The notes under the pieces are model-generated. The model was not told where the DNA came from, made no database searches, and saw only the letters and a program-made list of their open reading frames with translations. DNA of 64,000 nt, taken from positions 558,001 to 622,000 of the forward strand of contig NZ_JBNCNS010000004.1 in the NCBI RefSeq assembly GCF_049847105.1. Direction: 5' to 3'. The DNA is from Gordonia sp049847105. Its GTDB lineage: Bacteria > Actinomycetota > Actinomycetes > Mycobacteriales > Mycobacteriaceae. Shown here piece by piece: positions 9,962 to 18,894 of the stretch. Position 1 is the first letter of the stretch, and each line of letters starts with the position of its first letter. The translations under genes were made by a program, and so were the position numbers.

Positions 9962-12247
9962 CTAGCCGCCGAACTGGGCCAATCTCAACTGAGCGACGTC
10001 CAATTCTTCCTGACTGAACAACTGTGCAAACTGCTTTTTCCTGACCACTTCCTCGATGGTGAGGTCGAGACGCCCCTTCTCCCACAGGATCGAGAACCCA
10101 TCGGACACCGTGGGTTTTGCCAGAAGAATCCGTGCGGCCTCTAACCCGCCCAACTCCGCGACCATAGCCCGGAACTGCGTGGGGTTGTACCGGGCCTCGC
10201 GCTTGCTGCGCTCACAGATATCTACCATCGCGTTGTGGAACTCCAGCGTGAGCGCTTCGTCGGTTGGTGGTGTGGGGGCTCGATGTTTCCCCTCGTTTCG
10301 GCTCCCTACGCCGTCGTCGTCATCTGGCGCCTCGCTGAGACTCTTCGCACCAAAGGCCTGAAGGGCGTCGATCGACGTGAAGACCTTGTAGCCAAGCGCT
10401 TCGAGTCGGGGCAGGTCGGCCTCCTCAGGGTCGAGCTCCAGTACTATCGGCTCACCCATACCTGGCTGCAGGCCGTCTGGCCAGAAGGCTTCAGCCACTG
10501 CCAGGGGAACACCGGTATCAGGATCACTGATCTCCGTGTCCACCCGCGGTTGAGTTGCACCGTGCTCGGTCAGCTCGTCGATCAACGCAATAACCTGCGC
10601 TACGCGTGGATCGTCGGAGTCGTCCGGCTCCACAATGGCGACGGCCCTACGGTCGTAGTCATGTACCGGGTGGTCAGCCAGATCGCCGTGGAGGAGCCCG
10701 GACATGAAGTTCTCGGCGGCCGTGCCGAGCAGTTCGCGTCTGGCGGCCAGGAAGTCCGGGTAGCGATCGAGGGTCCATAGTCTGGGATCGGTCGGAATCC
10801 ATTGCGATTCCAGTGCGCCAGGGTGTTTCGCAGCGACCTCGGCCAGATAATCCTCTGGTGCTCGCTTACCGATCTGAATGTTGGTTGCTTGCGTGAGAAA
10901 GCAGAAGTTCGCAATCGCGTTGACTTCCGAGCGGTCGTAGCGGCCGCGTAAGTGTCCCTTCGGGAAGATGTGATGGATCTGGAGCGACGCCAGTTTGCCG
11001 AGCAGCTCGGCCTTGAGCTCGAGGCCACTGCCGAAGTCGCGTGCCCCAGATGTCCGCGTCAGCAGGTAGAGAAGGGGGTAGAACCGTGATCCTTGGGTCG
11101 AACCGTCGAAGTCCTCGGCGGTGATTGCCAGTGACCCGCCTCGCCATCGTCGTAGGCGGTTGATCAGTAGGTCGATGCCGCCCTGACGCAGAGTTTCGTA
11201 ATCCTGGTTCAGGATGGTTTCGGTCGAGCCGCTGAACCGCCCGCGAAGTGCCGAGTTCACGTACCAGTAGAGAACCTTGTCGCGGTGCGCACCGTCGGCG
11301 AAATGGCCTCCGGCCTCGTCGAGGAGCAGGCTGATGACCGGGATGGCATAGCGGCCCATCAGCACCCTGTCGTGGTCGAGTCCCAAGCGGCCGGCGGCCG
11401 CATCCAGGAAGGTCCCGACGTGATCGACCGTGCGCTCGAGGCTCGACCGAAACTGTCCGGCGTCGACTTTCTCGAGTGACGAGAACTCGGATCGTTGGAC
11501 CGCGACCGCTGTGATATTGCGCAGGAGCCAGTCGAGATTGAACTGATAACCGGCCTTGTCCCAGACAGCCAGGTCGTCCCGCATGGTCTGCCGGGCCTCT
11601 GGCCAGCTTGCGCAGATGCTGGCGAGCGCAAGGTCGCCCTTGGACAGCTTGGTGCCGCCCGAGTTGACCTTGTTGAAGATGTCCACCACTTCGTCGACGG
11701 TGAGGTCGAGGCCGGTGATCTTCTCGATGTTGAAGTCGCGGTCACGAACCTGGTGAAGTCGGTTCAGGCGTTCGAGGTATGCCTGGGCATTGTCAGGGTC
11801 CTGCTGGAAGAGCGAGATGAAGGGGCCGATGCCACCGCCCTTGAAGAGCTTGTGGACGTCGACCCATCGCGGGTCCCCCTTCATTCGCGTTGGTTGGTAG
11901 AAGGCGAAGTCTTCCGTGGCCACGTTGAAGTGGAGTCCGGTGAACGCGGCGGCGTTTCCCTCGAAGAACGGGGGCGCCGCGCCTCGGAGCACGCCGTACA
12001 ACGACGTGACACGCTGCTGCCCGTCCAGCAGGAGATGCCGTACGCCGGCACCGGCGATATCGCCGCGGACGGAGACACTATCTGGTGCCGTCTCCCACAT
12101 GAGCAAGCTGCCGACTGGATACCCGCGGTAGAGCGACCGCATCAGGCCGCGCACCTGATCACGGTTCCAGACGTAGCCGCGCTGGAACTCGGGCAGCAGC
12201 ACGATGCCGGAATCGATCTCGTCGAGCAGCGTGGACAGTTTGGTCAT
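9962..12247 (-). CDS. DUF262 / HNH (GmrSD-like) nuclease
   Basis: About 761 aa from the ATG at 12247, with a purine-rich AAAGG upstream; a GTG at 12268 is an alternative. The N-terminus is a DUF262 domain: LPEFQRGYVWNRDQVRGL near residues 22-40 and LLLDGQQRVTSLYG near 75-90 (ParB-like NTP-binding motif). A DUF1524/HNH-like nuclease motif lies near 420-460 (LQIHHIFPKGHL, then ANFCFLTQATN). GmrS/GmrD proteins and related type IV restriction enzymes use this pair of domains to cut modified DNA. The last 90 residues, with YNPTQFRAMV and KPTVSDGF, form a separate helical module. It sits between the OLD-like gene and the GHKL-helicase gene with gaps of about 80 bases, consistent with one transcript. 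Nuclease function is inferred from motifs; the target modification is unknown. Confidence 0.88.
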   Translation of the reverse strand: MTKLSTLLDEIDSGIVLLPEFQRGYVWNRDQVRGLMRSLYRGYPVGSLLMWETAPDSVSVRGDIAGAGVRHLLLDGQQRVTSLYGVLRGAAPPFFEGNAAAFTGLHFNVATEDFAFYQPTRMKGDPRWVDVHKLFKGGGIGPFISLFQQDPDNAQAYLERLNRLHQVRDRDFNIEKITGLDLTVDEVVDIFNKVNSGGTKLSKGDLALASICASWPEARQTMRDDLAVWDKAGYQFNLDWLLRNITAVAVQRSEFSSLEKVDAGQFRSSLERTVDHVGTFLDAAAGRLGLDHDRVLMGRYAIPVISLLLDEAGGHFADGAHRDKVLYWYVNSALRGRFSGSTETILNQDYETLRQGGIDLLINRLRRWRGGSLAITAEDFDGSTQGSRFYPLLYLLTRTSGARDFGSGLELKAELLGKLASLQIHHIFPKGHLRGRYDRSEVNAIANFCFLTQATNIQIGKRAPEDYLAEVAAKHPGALESQWIPTDPRLWTLDRYPDFLAARRELLGTAAENFMSGLLHGDLADHPVHDYDRRAVAIVEPDDSDDPRVAQVIALIDELTEHGATQPRVDTEISDPDTGVPLAVAEAFWPDGLQPGMGEPIVLELDPEEADLPRLEALGYKVFTSIDALQAFGAKSLSEAPDDDDGVGSRNEGKHRAPTPPTDEALTLEFHNAMVDICERSKREARYNPTQFRAMVAELGGLEAARILLAKPTVSDGFSILWEKGRLDLTIEEVVRKKQFAQLFSQEELDVAQLRLAQFGG

Positions 12248-12323
12248 GGCCTGCCTTTCACTCAGCACCGGAGGGTTGCTCGGCCTGCCGCCGTATCACC
12301 CTCCGGTGCTGGTCACCTTGGTG

Positions 12324-15300
12324 CTAATCACCATTCCACAAGTAGTCGAACTCGTTGAAGGCGAGCTTATTGTCGAAGTTGGTGATGTTGTCCTTGATGT
12401 CGAGGATGAGGCACTCGTCCTTGCCGCCATTTTTGATGCCACGGAGGCCACGGCCGACCATCTGTTGGTAGATGTTTGCGCTGTATACGGGTCGGGCGAT
12501 GATCACCGCTCTGGTCGCCGGGGCGTCAAAGCCTTGAGACAGGACGCCGTAATTCGTGATCACTCGGACGCGGCCGTTCCGGAACTCTTCGATGCGACGA
12601 CGCCGGTCGGGGAGCGGTGTCGCCGAGTCGATGGCCACCGAGCGGACGCCGCGACCGCTGAGTTTGGCTGCGAGGACACGGGCGTGGTCGACGGACGTGG
12701 CGAACACGAGGATCGGCCAATCCGAGGGCATCTTTTCGATCTCGTTGAGGAGCGCCGTGTTGCGGGCCTCGTCAGCAGCGAGTCGCCGTTCCGCGCTCTT
12801 GGGGAGCACGCCATCGATCTTCATTTTCGCTGCGTCGGCCAGCTCGCTGCTATTGAGCTGTAGTCGCGCTCCCGCGAGCTCGCGGTGTTCGACCCGGGAC
12901 AGCACGCCCAGGTCCTGCAATCGGGCGACTGGGTTGTCACCCAGAACACCCTCATCAAGCCGCTTGTTGCCGAAACGCCCCGCCAAGCGATTGGTCAACT
13001 GCTCTGTATTCCGGAACGGTGTGGCGGTCAGACCGACGAGGTTTCGATGTGTCTTGCTTCGTGTCAGTCCAAGTTGTTCGAAAATTCTCGTGTACTCCTT
13101 CGACGTGGCAGTGTGCGCTTCGTCGACAATCACCAGCGATGCATTGCGGAGCCATGCGTACTCATCGGTATCCAGGCACACCGCCAACTTCGCGTCGGTC
13201 GCCACGACGAGATGGGGGCGCATGGTGACGGGGGTTGACGAATTGCCGGTCCAGAGGCGGTCCAGCACCAGATTCTCGACGGGGCCGACCTGCTCCCAGA
13301 CAAACCTCCACGACTGAATTGCCTGCTCGCACAGTTCCGTCGTCTGAGCGATCCACAGGATGGGCCCGTCGGGCATCCCTGATTCGCGTATCCAACGGAT
13401 CACGGCCTCGGCGGCAACCCGTGTCTTGCCCGCGCCAGTCGGGAGACTCAACATTGCGCGACCTGGGAGTGGTTCAGAAAGGAAGTCGACGAATCGTCGC
13501 GCGACTTGATCCTGATACGGATGGAGAGCGGGGAAGTCGACAGGGCCGCGCGCTTCTTCACGTTGCGGTGGTGCGGGTATCCGGGCTCCCGCGAATGAGT
13601 CCGGGAAATCGAGATCGGCGACGAATCGCAGAGCGGAAGATGTGCCGTCGAAACGCGCCGGCGCATTTTCGTACGCTGCTCGGATATCGGCGGCGTACTC
13701 GCGTAGAACCCCCTCGTCGAAAGCGCTATAGGCCAGCTCGGCTATTCGCGCAGGACTCGGGTCCGCTCCGGACTCATACACCTCGCTTGCGATAAGGCCC
13801 TCGGGCAGTCCTGCCCGCAATTTGTCCGAATCCAGGAGGAGCGACAACTTGCCGGTGATCGAGGGTTCGCTACGAATCTTCATCAGCTTGTTTTGAAACT
13901 CTTTGGATTCGAGAAGCTTCCGATGATGGGCGAGAAGGCTCTCGCACTTTGCACGTCCGATTCCGAAGCCGAGTCGCTGGTCAACGGCCGCCATCTGGTC
14001 GACCGTAGAAAGGCCGGCACGAAGCAGGACCACGTCGCCATCCTTGGCGCTTTGCAGCGGTTTCCTCGTCGTGCCTGACGGGGTGCGGGTGAGCTCATCG
14101 AGCTCTGAGCACTCCTGCACCGAGTATCCTCGCAGCGCTTGCGGTCCGGGTCTGGTCTTGAACGCGGGCAGTGCGTCGGCGAGAGCCGCGGCGGGGCCCA
14201 TCAGGACTGGTTTGACCTCCTTCTCGATGACGTCGGTGTAGCGGAGCATTCCCCACTCGGTCACCATGAACTCTGCTTCAGCAGCGTCTTTCGGGTCACC
14301 GACAAGGACTGCGGGCTGCCCTTGGCCTACGAGCTCCCGAAAATCAGATGTGTCGGTGGTGACAGCGACTTCGTGATCGGGCCGCAGTTCCCACTGCGAG
14401 CCCACTCGGCACCGCACCGTCGGTTCATCGTTGAGCAAATCCAGCGCGACCCTGATCAGGAGCGCGTATGTCCGGCCGATGTATTCGTCGTCCTCACTGG
14501 CCTTTACCTGGTCCAACAGTGATGACCACTGCGCCGGACGGATCTCCTCGACTTTCGATTTCAGCTGGAGACGCTGAGAAATCGCGGGTGGAATCTTGGC
14601 CACCGGCAAAACGCCGGCGTATTCGGCAAGATCTGGACCGACCGCTCTGGACACCTTGCATATGCCCTGGCTTGAGTCCACGTAGCCATGCGTGGTGTAG
14701 AGCCATCTGATGGGCGACGGGATCTGAGCCCGCGTGCTCGAGGTCCTGCCCACTTGTCGGGTCCAATTGGTGAGCAATCCTTCGGGTGGCGTGGCGGTGA
14801 TGAATGCGGCCTTGCCCTCGTGTGAGAGCCTGGTGAAAATACCCAGAGGCCCAGCGATCGGCCCGCCTTCGATACGAAGCGTGCTCGGTTGCACACGTCG
14901 ACTGGTGTCGGGGAGAGTGGCGCAATACCTCTCGTACATGGCTTGGCGGTACTCGGAGAACCACTGGTCGCTCTCGAACGTGTGACCGTCGAGTTCGGGC
15001 CGGTCCTTCATGCCGAGGGCGCGCAGGATCGATCGGTCGTCGGCGTGGAACGCCAGATCTGCCGTGACCTCGGCGTCACGCCTCCCATCGGCGGGCACGA
15101 CCGGCCCGGGTAGAAGACACGTGGACATTGGTACGAATTCGCCTGTCACATTCATGACCTTGAGGACCGCGGCCGGACGCTCTATCCGCCCAGCGATTGC
15201 GCGGCTCTGGCTCGCACCGCCCGCGGCCCGGAGGAGTTCCCAGAATCGCCTCCAGTGCTCGGAGGTGTAGTTTCGAAAGCCTTGATCGAGGATGCTCCGA

Positions 15301-17129
15301 AATCGACCGTCGGCGTCGGCGTCTCGAATCCCGAGCCGGTCCAGTATCCAGCCCATTTCGGCGTCGTCGGCGATCGAATCGGCAACATAGACGAGATCAT
15401 CTCGGAGGACGTCGTCTGAGGTTCGTCGGAAAACCTGTCCGGGGGCGGGAGTGACCATCGAGCCGTCGGCTGTGAGCACGATCCGCGCGCCCTTCGCTGC
15501 GGCGATCTCTTTGGGTTTGCCGGCAAGGTCGTGATCGATGAGACGATCGAGGACCTTCAGAGCGGCTTTTGAGGCGCCGGCCGATCCATCGGAAACGAGC
15601 GCTTCGAGCCATGCTGTGATGGTTTCGGGCTCCCGCGAGGTGCCGGCGTCGAGAACGTGGTTCATCTTGCCGCGCCGAACCCCGGTGGCATCGACTGAGT
15701 GGTGGACCCAGTTCGCCGGCCGTCCGGAATGCTGGGCCCAGAGTTTCAACGTAGCGTGGGCGATTCCCTCAGGTCTGATTCGTAGGTCCGAAGGCTTTCG
15801 CAACTGTCCGTGCTGGTCGGGTAGTGAGACATTCGTGGCAGCAAGGTCCCATACCCTTGCGGTCAGGTATTTGCAGGCCCAGTTGGGAGATTCACGGGTG
15901 CGGCCCGGAAGGAGCGCCAGGTAGGCGCCAGGATCGTCAGGGGTGACCAAAGCCGGGAGGGAGTCGATGACGAGCTGCGCGGCCACGTCGAGCAGCTCCC
16001 GGTTCAGGTCCGCACTGTCGAGAAGATTCTGGCGGTCTTCGTTGGTCTTCCACGCCGCATTCAATGCGCCGCTCAGGGTTGTCGGGTACTTGGTCGGAAA
16101 GTAGGACCAGAACATGCCCCGGTCATTGGGAACAGTCCAGAGCGGATCTTCGGTCGACTTGTCGACGCGATAGTCCGGTACCGCCCACGACACATCTAGG
16201 GTTGCTCGATCGTGTAGCTCGCCGGAAGTCGAACGGATGTCATCGGTGACGTCGTGCTCCACGGTGAACACGCGGTACCGCTCATCCGCGGATTTCGTTC
16301 CCGTCCGTGACTGGTGGATGACCGTGACGTCACCATCCTGACCAACACGGAGTTCGCGTCGTACGGCAGGAAGAACACGGCGGTCGTCGAGAATGATGGT
16401 CCCGACATGGGGTGAGAACAATTGAAACAGCGTGGGGAACTCATCGACAGCGCGCATCCCCGCAGCCGGAACCTCGTGCATACTGCGTGCGAGTTCGTCG
16501 ACCGCTCCTGGAACCAAGGGTAGGCGGACGACTGTCGTGGCCCAACCAAGCAGTGCGTCGAGTGCTGCGTCGTTGGACCGCTCGTTCGCGGCGTCAAGGG
16601 GCCGGGCCAATCTCAAGACGGGTGTGTCGTCGAGGGGTAGCGCAGGCCGGCCTTGGGCGGCGAGGGCGTACTTCACAACGGTTCGGATCTCCTGCGCAGA
16701 CCAGTCAGCGTCGAAGCCGAACGATCCTGTGGAGCTGAAGAATTGTGGAGTGCGTGTCACCGAGAGCACGGACTTCACGCCGACTCCGAAACGCCCGATC
16801 TGTCCGCCGCGCTTTCTGGACACGCCCATCCGCAGGATCGTTTCGGCGCCTTGCCGGGTGATCGGCGTTCCCTCGTTCGCACAGTAGAGGTGAGTTTCGG
16901 TCAGCACTACTTCGATGCGACCACCTTGGGATGGCTCGTCGCGGAGCTCGTCGGCAGCGTTCTGCACCAACTCGAAAAGCTGTCGGTCGCCATAACCTCC
17001 TTGGTGAATGCGGCGCTCTCCGTTGGCGTCCTCTTCTACCCGCGCCGGGTTCACTGCGTACGTCTTGAGGGCCAACTCCGAAAGCTCCCGGACAGTTTCG
17101 AGGACTTCCCCGTTGTCGTCGACAGGCAT
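12324..17129 (-). CDS. GHKL (sacsin/Hsp90-like) ATPase fused to SF2 helicase
   Basis: A 1601-aa protein from the ATG at 17129 (a TTG at 17162 is possible but the ATG is preferred). The N-terminal ~200 residues form a GHKL ATP-binding domain with ELVQNAADEL (N box), LYCANEGTPIT and IGRFGVGVKSV (glycine box), closest in style to sacsin-type Hsp90-like domains. A long central region of about 900 residues has no motif I recognise. The C-terminus is an SF2 helicase: LPTGAGKT near 1230, VDEAHTATSK near 1335, GLTATPFRN, and QMVGRGLRG near 1555. GHKL ATPases next to helicases and cytosine methylases are known from predicted restriction systems that include MutL/MORC-like proteins, but here both engines are on one chain. 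The C5 methyltransferase gene lies 123 bases upstream on the same strand. Confidence 0.87.
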   Translation of the reverse strand: MPVDDNGEVLETVRELSELALKTYAVNPARVEEDANGERRIHQGGYGDRQLFELVQNAADELRDEPSQGGRIEVVLTETHLYCANEGTPITRQGAETILRMGVSRKRGGQIGRFGVGVKSVLSVTRTPQFFSSTGSFGFDADWSAQEIRTVVKYALAAQGRPALPLDDTPVLRLARPLDAANERSNDAALDALLGWATTVVRLPLVPGAVDELARSMHEVPAAGMRAVDEFPTLFQLFSPHVGTIILDDRRVLPAVRRELRVGQDGDVTVIHQSRTGTKSADERYRVFTVEHDVTDDIRSTSGELHDRATLDVSWAVPDYRVDKSTEDPLWTVPNDRGMFWSYFPTKYPTTLSGALNAAWKTNEDRQNLLDSADLNRELLDVAAQLVIDSLPALVTPDDPGAYLALLPGRTRESPNWACKYLTARVWDLAATNVSLPDQHGQLRKPSDLRIRPEGIAHATLKLWAQHSGRPANWVHHSVDATGVRRGKMNHVLDAGTSREPETITAWLEALVSDGSAGASKAALKVLDRLIDHDLAGKPKEIAAAKGARIVLTADGSMVTPAPGQVFRRTSDDVLRDDLVYVADSIADDAEMGWILDRLGIRDADADGRFRSILDQGFRNYTSEHWRRFWELLRAAGGASQSRAIAGRIERPAAVLKVMNVTGEFVPMSTCLLPGPVVPADGRRDAEVTADLAFHADDRSILRALGMKDRPELDGHTFESDQWFSEYRQAMYERYCATLPDTSRRVQPSTLRIEGGPIAGPLGIFTRLSHEGKAAFITATPPEGLLTNWTRQVGRTSSTRAQIPSPIRWLYTTHGYVDSSQGICKVSRAVGPDLAEYAGVLPVAKIPPAISQRLQLKSKVEEIRPAQWSSLLDQVKASEDDEYIGRTYALLIRVALDLLNDEPTVRCRVGSQWELRPDHEVAVTTDTSDFRELVGQGQPAVLVGDPKDAAEAEFMVTEWGMLRYTDVIEKEVKPVLMGPAAALADALPAFKTRPGPQALRGYSVQECSELDELTRTPSGTTRKPLQSAKDGDVVLLRAGLSTVDQMAAVDQRLGFGIGRAKCESLLAHHRKLLESKEFQNKLMKIRSEPSITGKLSLLLDSDKLRAGLPEGLIASEVYESGADPSPARIAELAYSAFDEGVLREYAADIRAAYENAPARFDGTSSALRFVADLDFPDSFAGARIPAPPQREEARGPVDFPALHPYQDQVARRFVDFLSEPLPGRAMLSLPTGAGKTRVAAEAVIRWIRESGMPDGPILWIAQTTELCEQAIQSWRFVWEQVGPVENLVLDRLWTGNSSTPVTMRPHLVVATDAKLAVCLDTDEYAWLRNASLVIVDEAHTATSKEYTRIFEQLGLTRSKTHRNLVGLTATPFRNTEQLTNRLAGRFGNKRLDEGVLGDNPVARLQDLGVLSRVEHRELAGARLQLNSSELADAAKMKIDGVLPKSAERRLAADEARNTALLNEIEKMPSDWPILVFATSVDHARVLAAKLSGRGVRSVAIDSATPLPDRRRRIEEFRNGRVRVITNYGVLSQGFDAPATRAVIIARPVYSANIYQQMVGRGLRGIKNGGKDECLILDIKDNITNFDNKLAFNEFDYLWNGD

Positions 17130-17252
17130 TTCTACTCGATTCTCATGTGTTCCTACGCGCAAACTGCGGCGCGCGCCCCTGGCGGAATCCTAGTGAGCCC
17201 TCTACTGCTACACGATGGTTCCGACAAAGTCGGGGTCGTGGTGCGCAATCGG

Positions 17253-18362
17253 TCAGCGGGCCAGGGCGCCGCGGGACTCCGACCATGACATCGCAACGAC
17301 ACGGTCGAGTGTTTCCGAGTCGACGGGAAGCCCGAGTGCGGCGGCGATCACGTGTACCCCGAGACGGGGAGGTATCGCGTTCCCGATCTGTTGCCCGATG
17401 TCGCGGCCTGACCACGGATAGTCGTGCGGGAATGTCTGGAGGAGGCCGGCTTCGCTGCTCGAGAAGCGACCCCGGTCCCGGCCGGCGAAGTCGACAACCC
17501 TATTTCGGGTGATCTTGCCGGTAACCGTCGCCGCAGGTTCGGTATGTGATCGACGGCCGCGTGCGCTCGGATTACCGCCCGAGCCGTAGTTCGAGACGAC
17601 TTCGAACTCGTAATCGCGAGACACGGATGGCCCGAGACGCACGGCGTCTCGAATCCCGATGCATGGAGAACGCGCATCACCAATTGCGGTTTGCCGAGGG
17701 GATCCGCGACGGTGAAACCTCTCATGCGTTTCCGCGGGCAGCTTTGGTTGAAAATGCCGGTTTGCGATCAGCACTGCCCGGCGACGCGTTTGAGGTACAC
17801 CGAACGCCTCAGCACGAAGTATTCCTGAACAAGTCTTGTACCCGACACCCATCGCGTGAAGCGCCTCCTCGACGGCCTCCCATACGGGGAGCACTGCTGG
17901 AACCTGCTCGAGGATCACTGCGTCGTAGGGACGACCGACAGTGTTGGCAGCAAGAAGCCATCTCAGGGGTTCGAGGACCAGGCCGGTGCGTTCGTCGGAT
18001 AGCCGGCTCAGGGCCGCGCTGACGTCTTCGCCTGCGCTCATCTGCTTGACGAAGGCGAGAACTTCGTCGAGAGCCTTTCGTCCACTTCCGTTGCCCGCCA
18101 CTGTGAACGTTTGACAGGGCGGGCCCGCAGCAAGAACCGTGGCCTTCTGAAAGTCGGATGGGTGGAACCCACGGACGTCGCCGGGGGTTGTGCGGATGCC
18201 TGCCGCTCTACGCGTGGTGCAGGCGCCATCGTCCCACTCGATCCCGTCCGTGGGGATATCAAGCCAATGAGCGGCGACGTCGAGGCCTCCGGGACCGGCG
18301 AACAGGTCGACAATCTGGACCTTGGCTCGCCAGCTGTCGGGGCTTGGCGGCGACGCGGGCAT
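17253..18362 (-). CDS. DNA (cytosine-5)-methyltransferase
   Basis: The ATG at 18362 gives 369 aa with motif I close to the N-terminus, as usual for the family; a TTG at 18416 would add 18 unconserved residues. Visible motifs are I (DLFAGPGGLD), IV (AAGPPCQTF, with the catalytic Cys near residue 80), VI in the variant form EQVP, VIII (GVPQTRRRAVLIA) and IX-X (LQTFPHDYPWSG and GQQIGNAIPP). The order is that of standard m5C enzymes. It transfers a methyl group from SAM to C5 of cytosine at a short target site that cannot be predicted here. It is the first gene of a - strand series with a GHKL-helicase, a DUF262-HNH nuclease and an OLD-like nuclease, which suggests it marks self DNA for them. Confidence 0.95.
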   Translation of the reverse strand: MPASPPSPDSWRAKVQIVDLFAGPGGLDVAAHWLDIPTDGIEWDDGACTTRRAAGIRTTPGDVRGFHPSDFQKATVLAAGPPCQTFTVAGNGSGRKALDEVLAFVKQMSAGEDVSAALSRLSDERTGLVLEPLRWLLAANTVGRPYDAVILEQVPAVLPVWEAVEEALHAMGVGYKTCSGILRAEAFGVPQTRRRAVLIANRHFQPKLPAETHERFHRRGSPRQTAIGDARSPCIGIRDAVRLGPSVSRDYEFEVVSNYGSGGNPSARGRRSHTEPAATVTGKITRNRVVDFAGRDRGRFSSSEAGLLQTFPHDYPWSGRDIGQQIGNAIPPRLGVHVIAAALGLPVDSETLDRVVAMSWSESRGALAR

Positions 18363-18418
18363 GACCGAGATAATAGCCGGGTGGGCCGACTGGGGAGCGG
18401 CGCCTCGCGCAGCCAACT

Positions 18419-18648
18419 GGCGCCTACTCCCCAGATTGTGCGATTGACGCGCTGTGGTCTATTGCTTCCCCAAGGGCCACCGGGCGTGGCCGCTACGGCG
18501 GAGGCCGTCGCTTGTGGTCGAACGCGTGTCGCGGGTGGCCAACTGTTTGCTCAGGCGGACATCTTGTTCAGGATCACGGCGTCGTCCAGCACTTCTTCCT
18601 GAGTGAACTGCGCTCGCGCGAATAAGAGGGTGTCGACGGCCACCTGAA
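18419..18648. other. Junction between defence island and toxin cassette
   Basis: About 230 bases contain no intact gene beyond the short fragment at 18551-18643. No terminator-like hairpin or promoter is obvious. It is the place where the defence genes end and the type VII toxin genes begin, so it is a candidate recombination junction. Confidence 0.4.
18551..18643 (-). pseudogene. Short orphan 3' coding fragment
   Basis: A 30-codon frame with a possible GTG start ends in ARAQFTQEEVLDDAV and a short tail before TGA. Codon use looks coding, but it is too short to stand alone and lies between the immunity gene (ending at 18649) and the methyltransferase gene. It may be the 3' remnant of a larger gene lost when the toxin cassette and the defence island were joined. 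The ending is loosely like the end of the DUF262-HNH protein (FSQEELDVAQ), which is too weak to assign. Confidence 0.3.
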
Positions 18649-18894
18649 CTACGGGGCCGCCTCGAGCACAACTCCGCTGCCATCCTTGAATACCTTAATT
18701 GGGAGATTTCCAGCCAGCGCAGAGAGAATGTCATTCTTCTCGATGAGGTCACGGGAATTGTATGGGAAATACCAGGCGTCTTCGGCTTCGTGCACCGAAG
18801 ATTCAATGAGTACCAAGGCGGTGCCGATGCTGTTCCCCATCTTGTCAACTTCGCGCTGTGCAATATCGAGTGCCTGCGAGTAATCAATGGTCAT
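18649..18894 (-). CDS. Imm35/YrhB-like immunity protein
   Basis: An 81-aa acidic protein whose ATG overlaps the stop of the toxin gene (ATGA). The centre, WYFPYNSRDLIEKND followed by LAGNLPIKVFKDG, fits the Imm35/YrhB family pattern of an aromatic strand, an NSR-type turn and a conserved G-N-x-P-I-x-V. Imm35 proteins are small cytoplasmic antidotes found directly downstream of polymorphic toxins. Position, size and translational coupling all support a role in neutralising the Tox-PL-like domain encoded just upstream. Confidence 0.75.
   Translation of the reverse strand: MTIDYSQALDIAQREVDKMGNSIGTALVLIESSVHEAEDAWYFPYNSRDLIEKNDILSALAGNLPIKVFKDGSGVVLEAAP

Noticed and set aside
9962..12247. BrxU or SspE
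   Set aside because: The DUF262 and HNH combination is shared, but no BREX or Ssp/Dnd genes are in the window.
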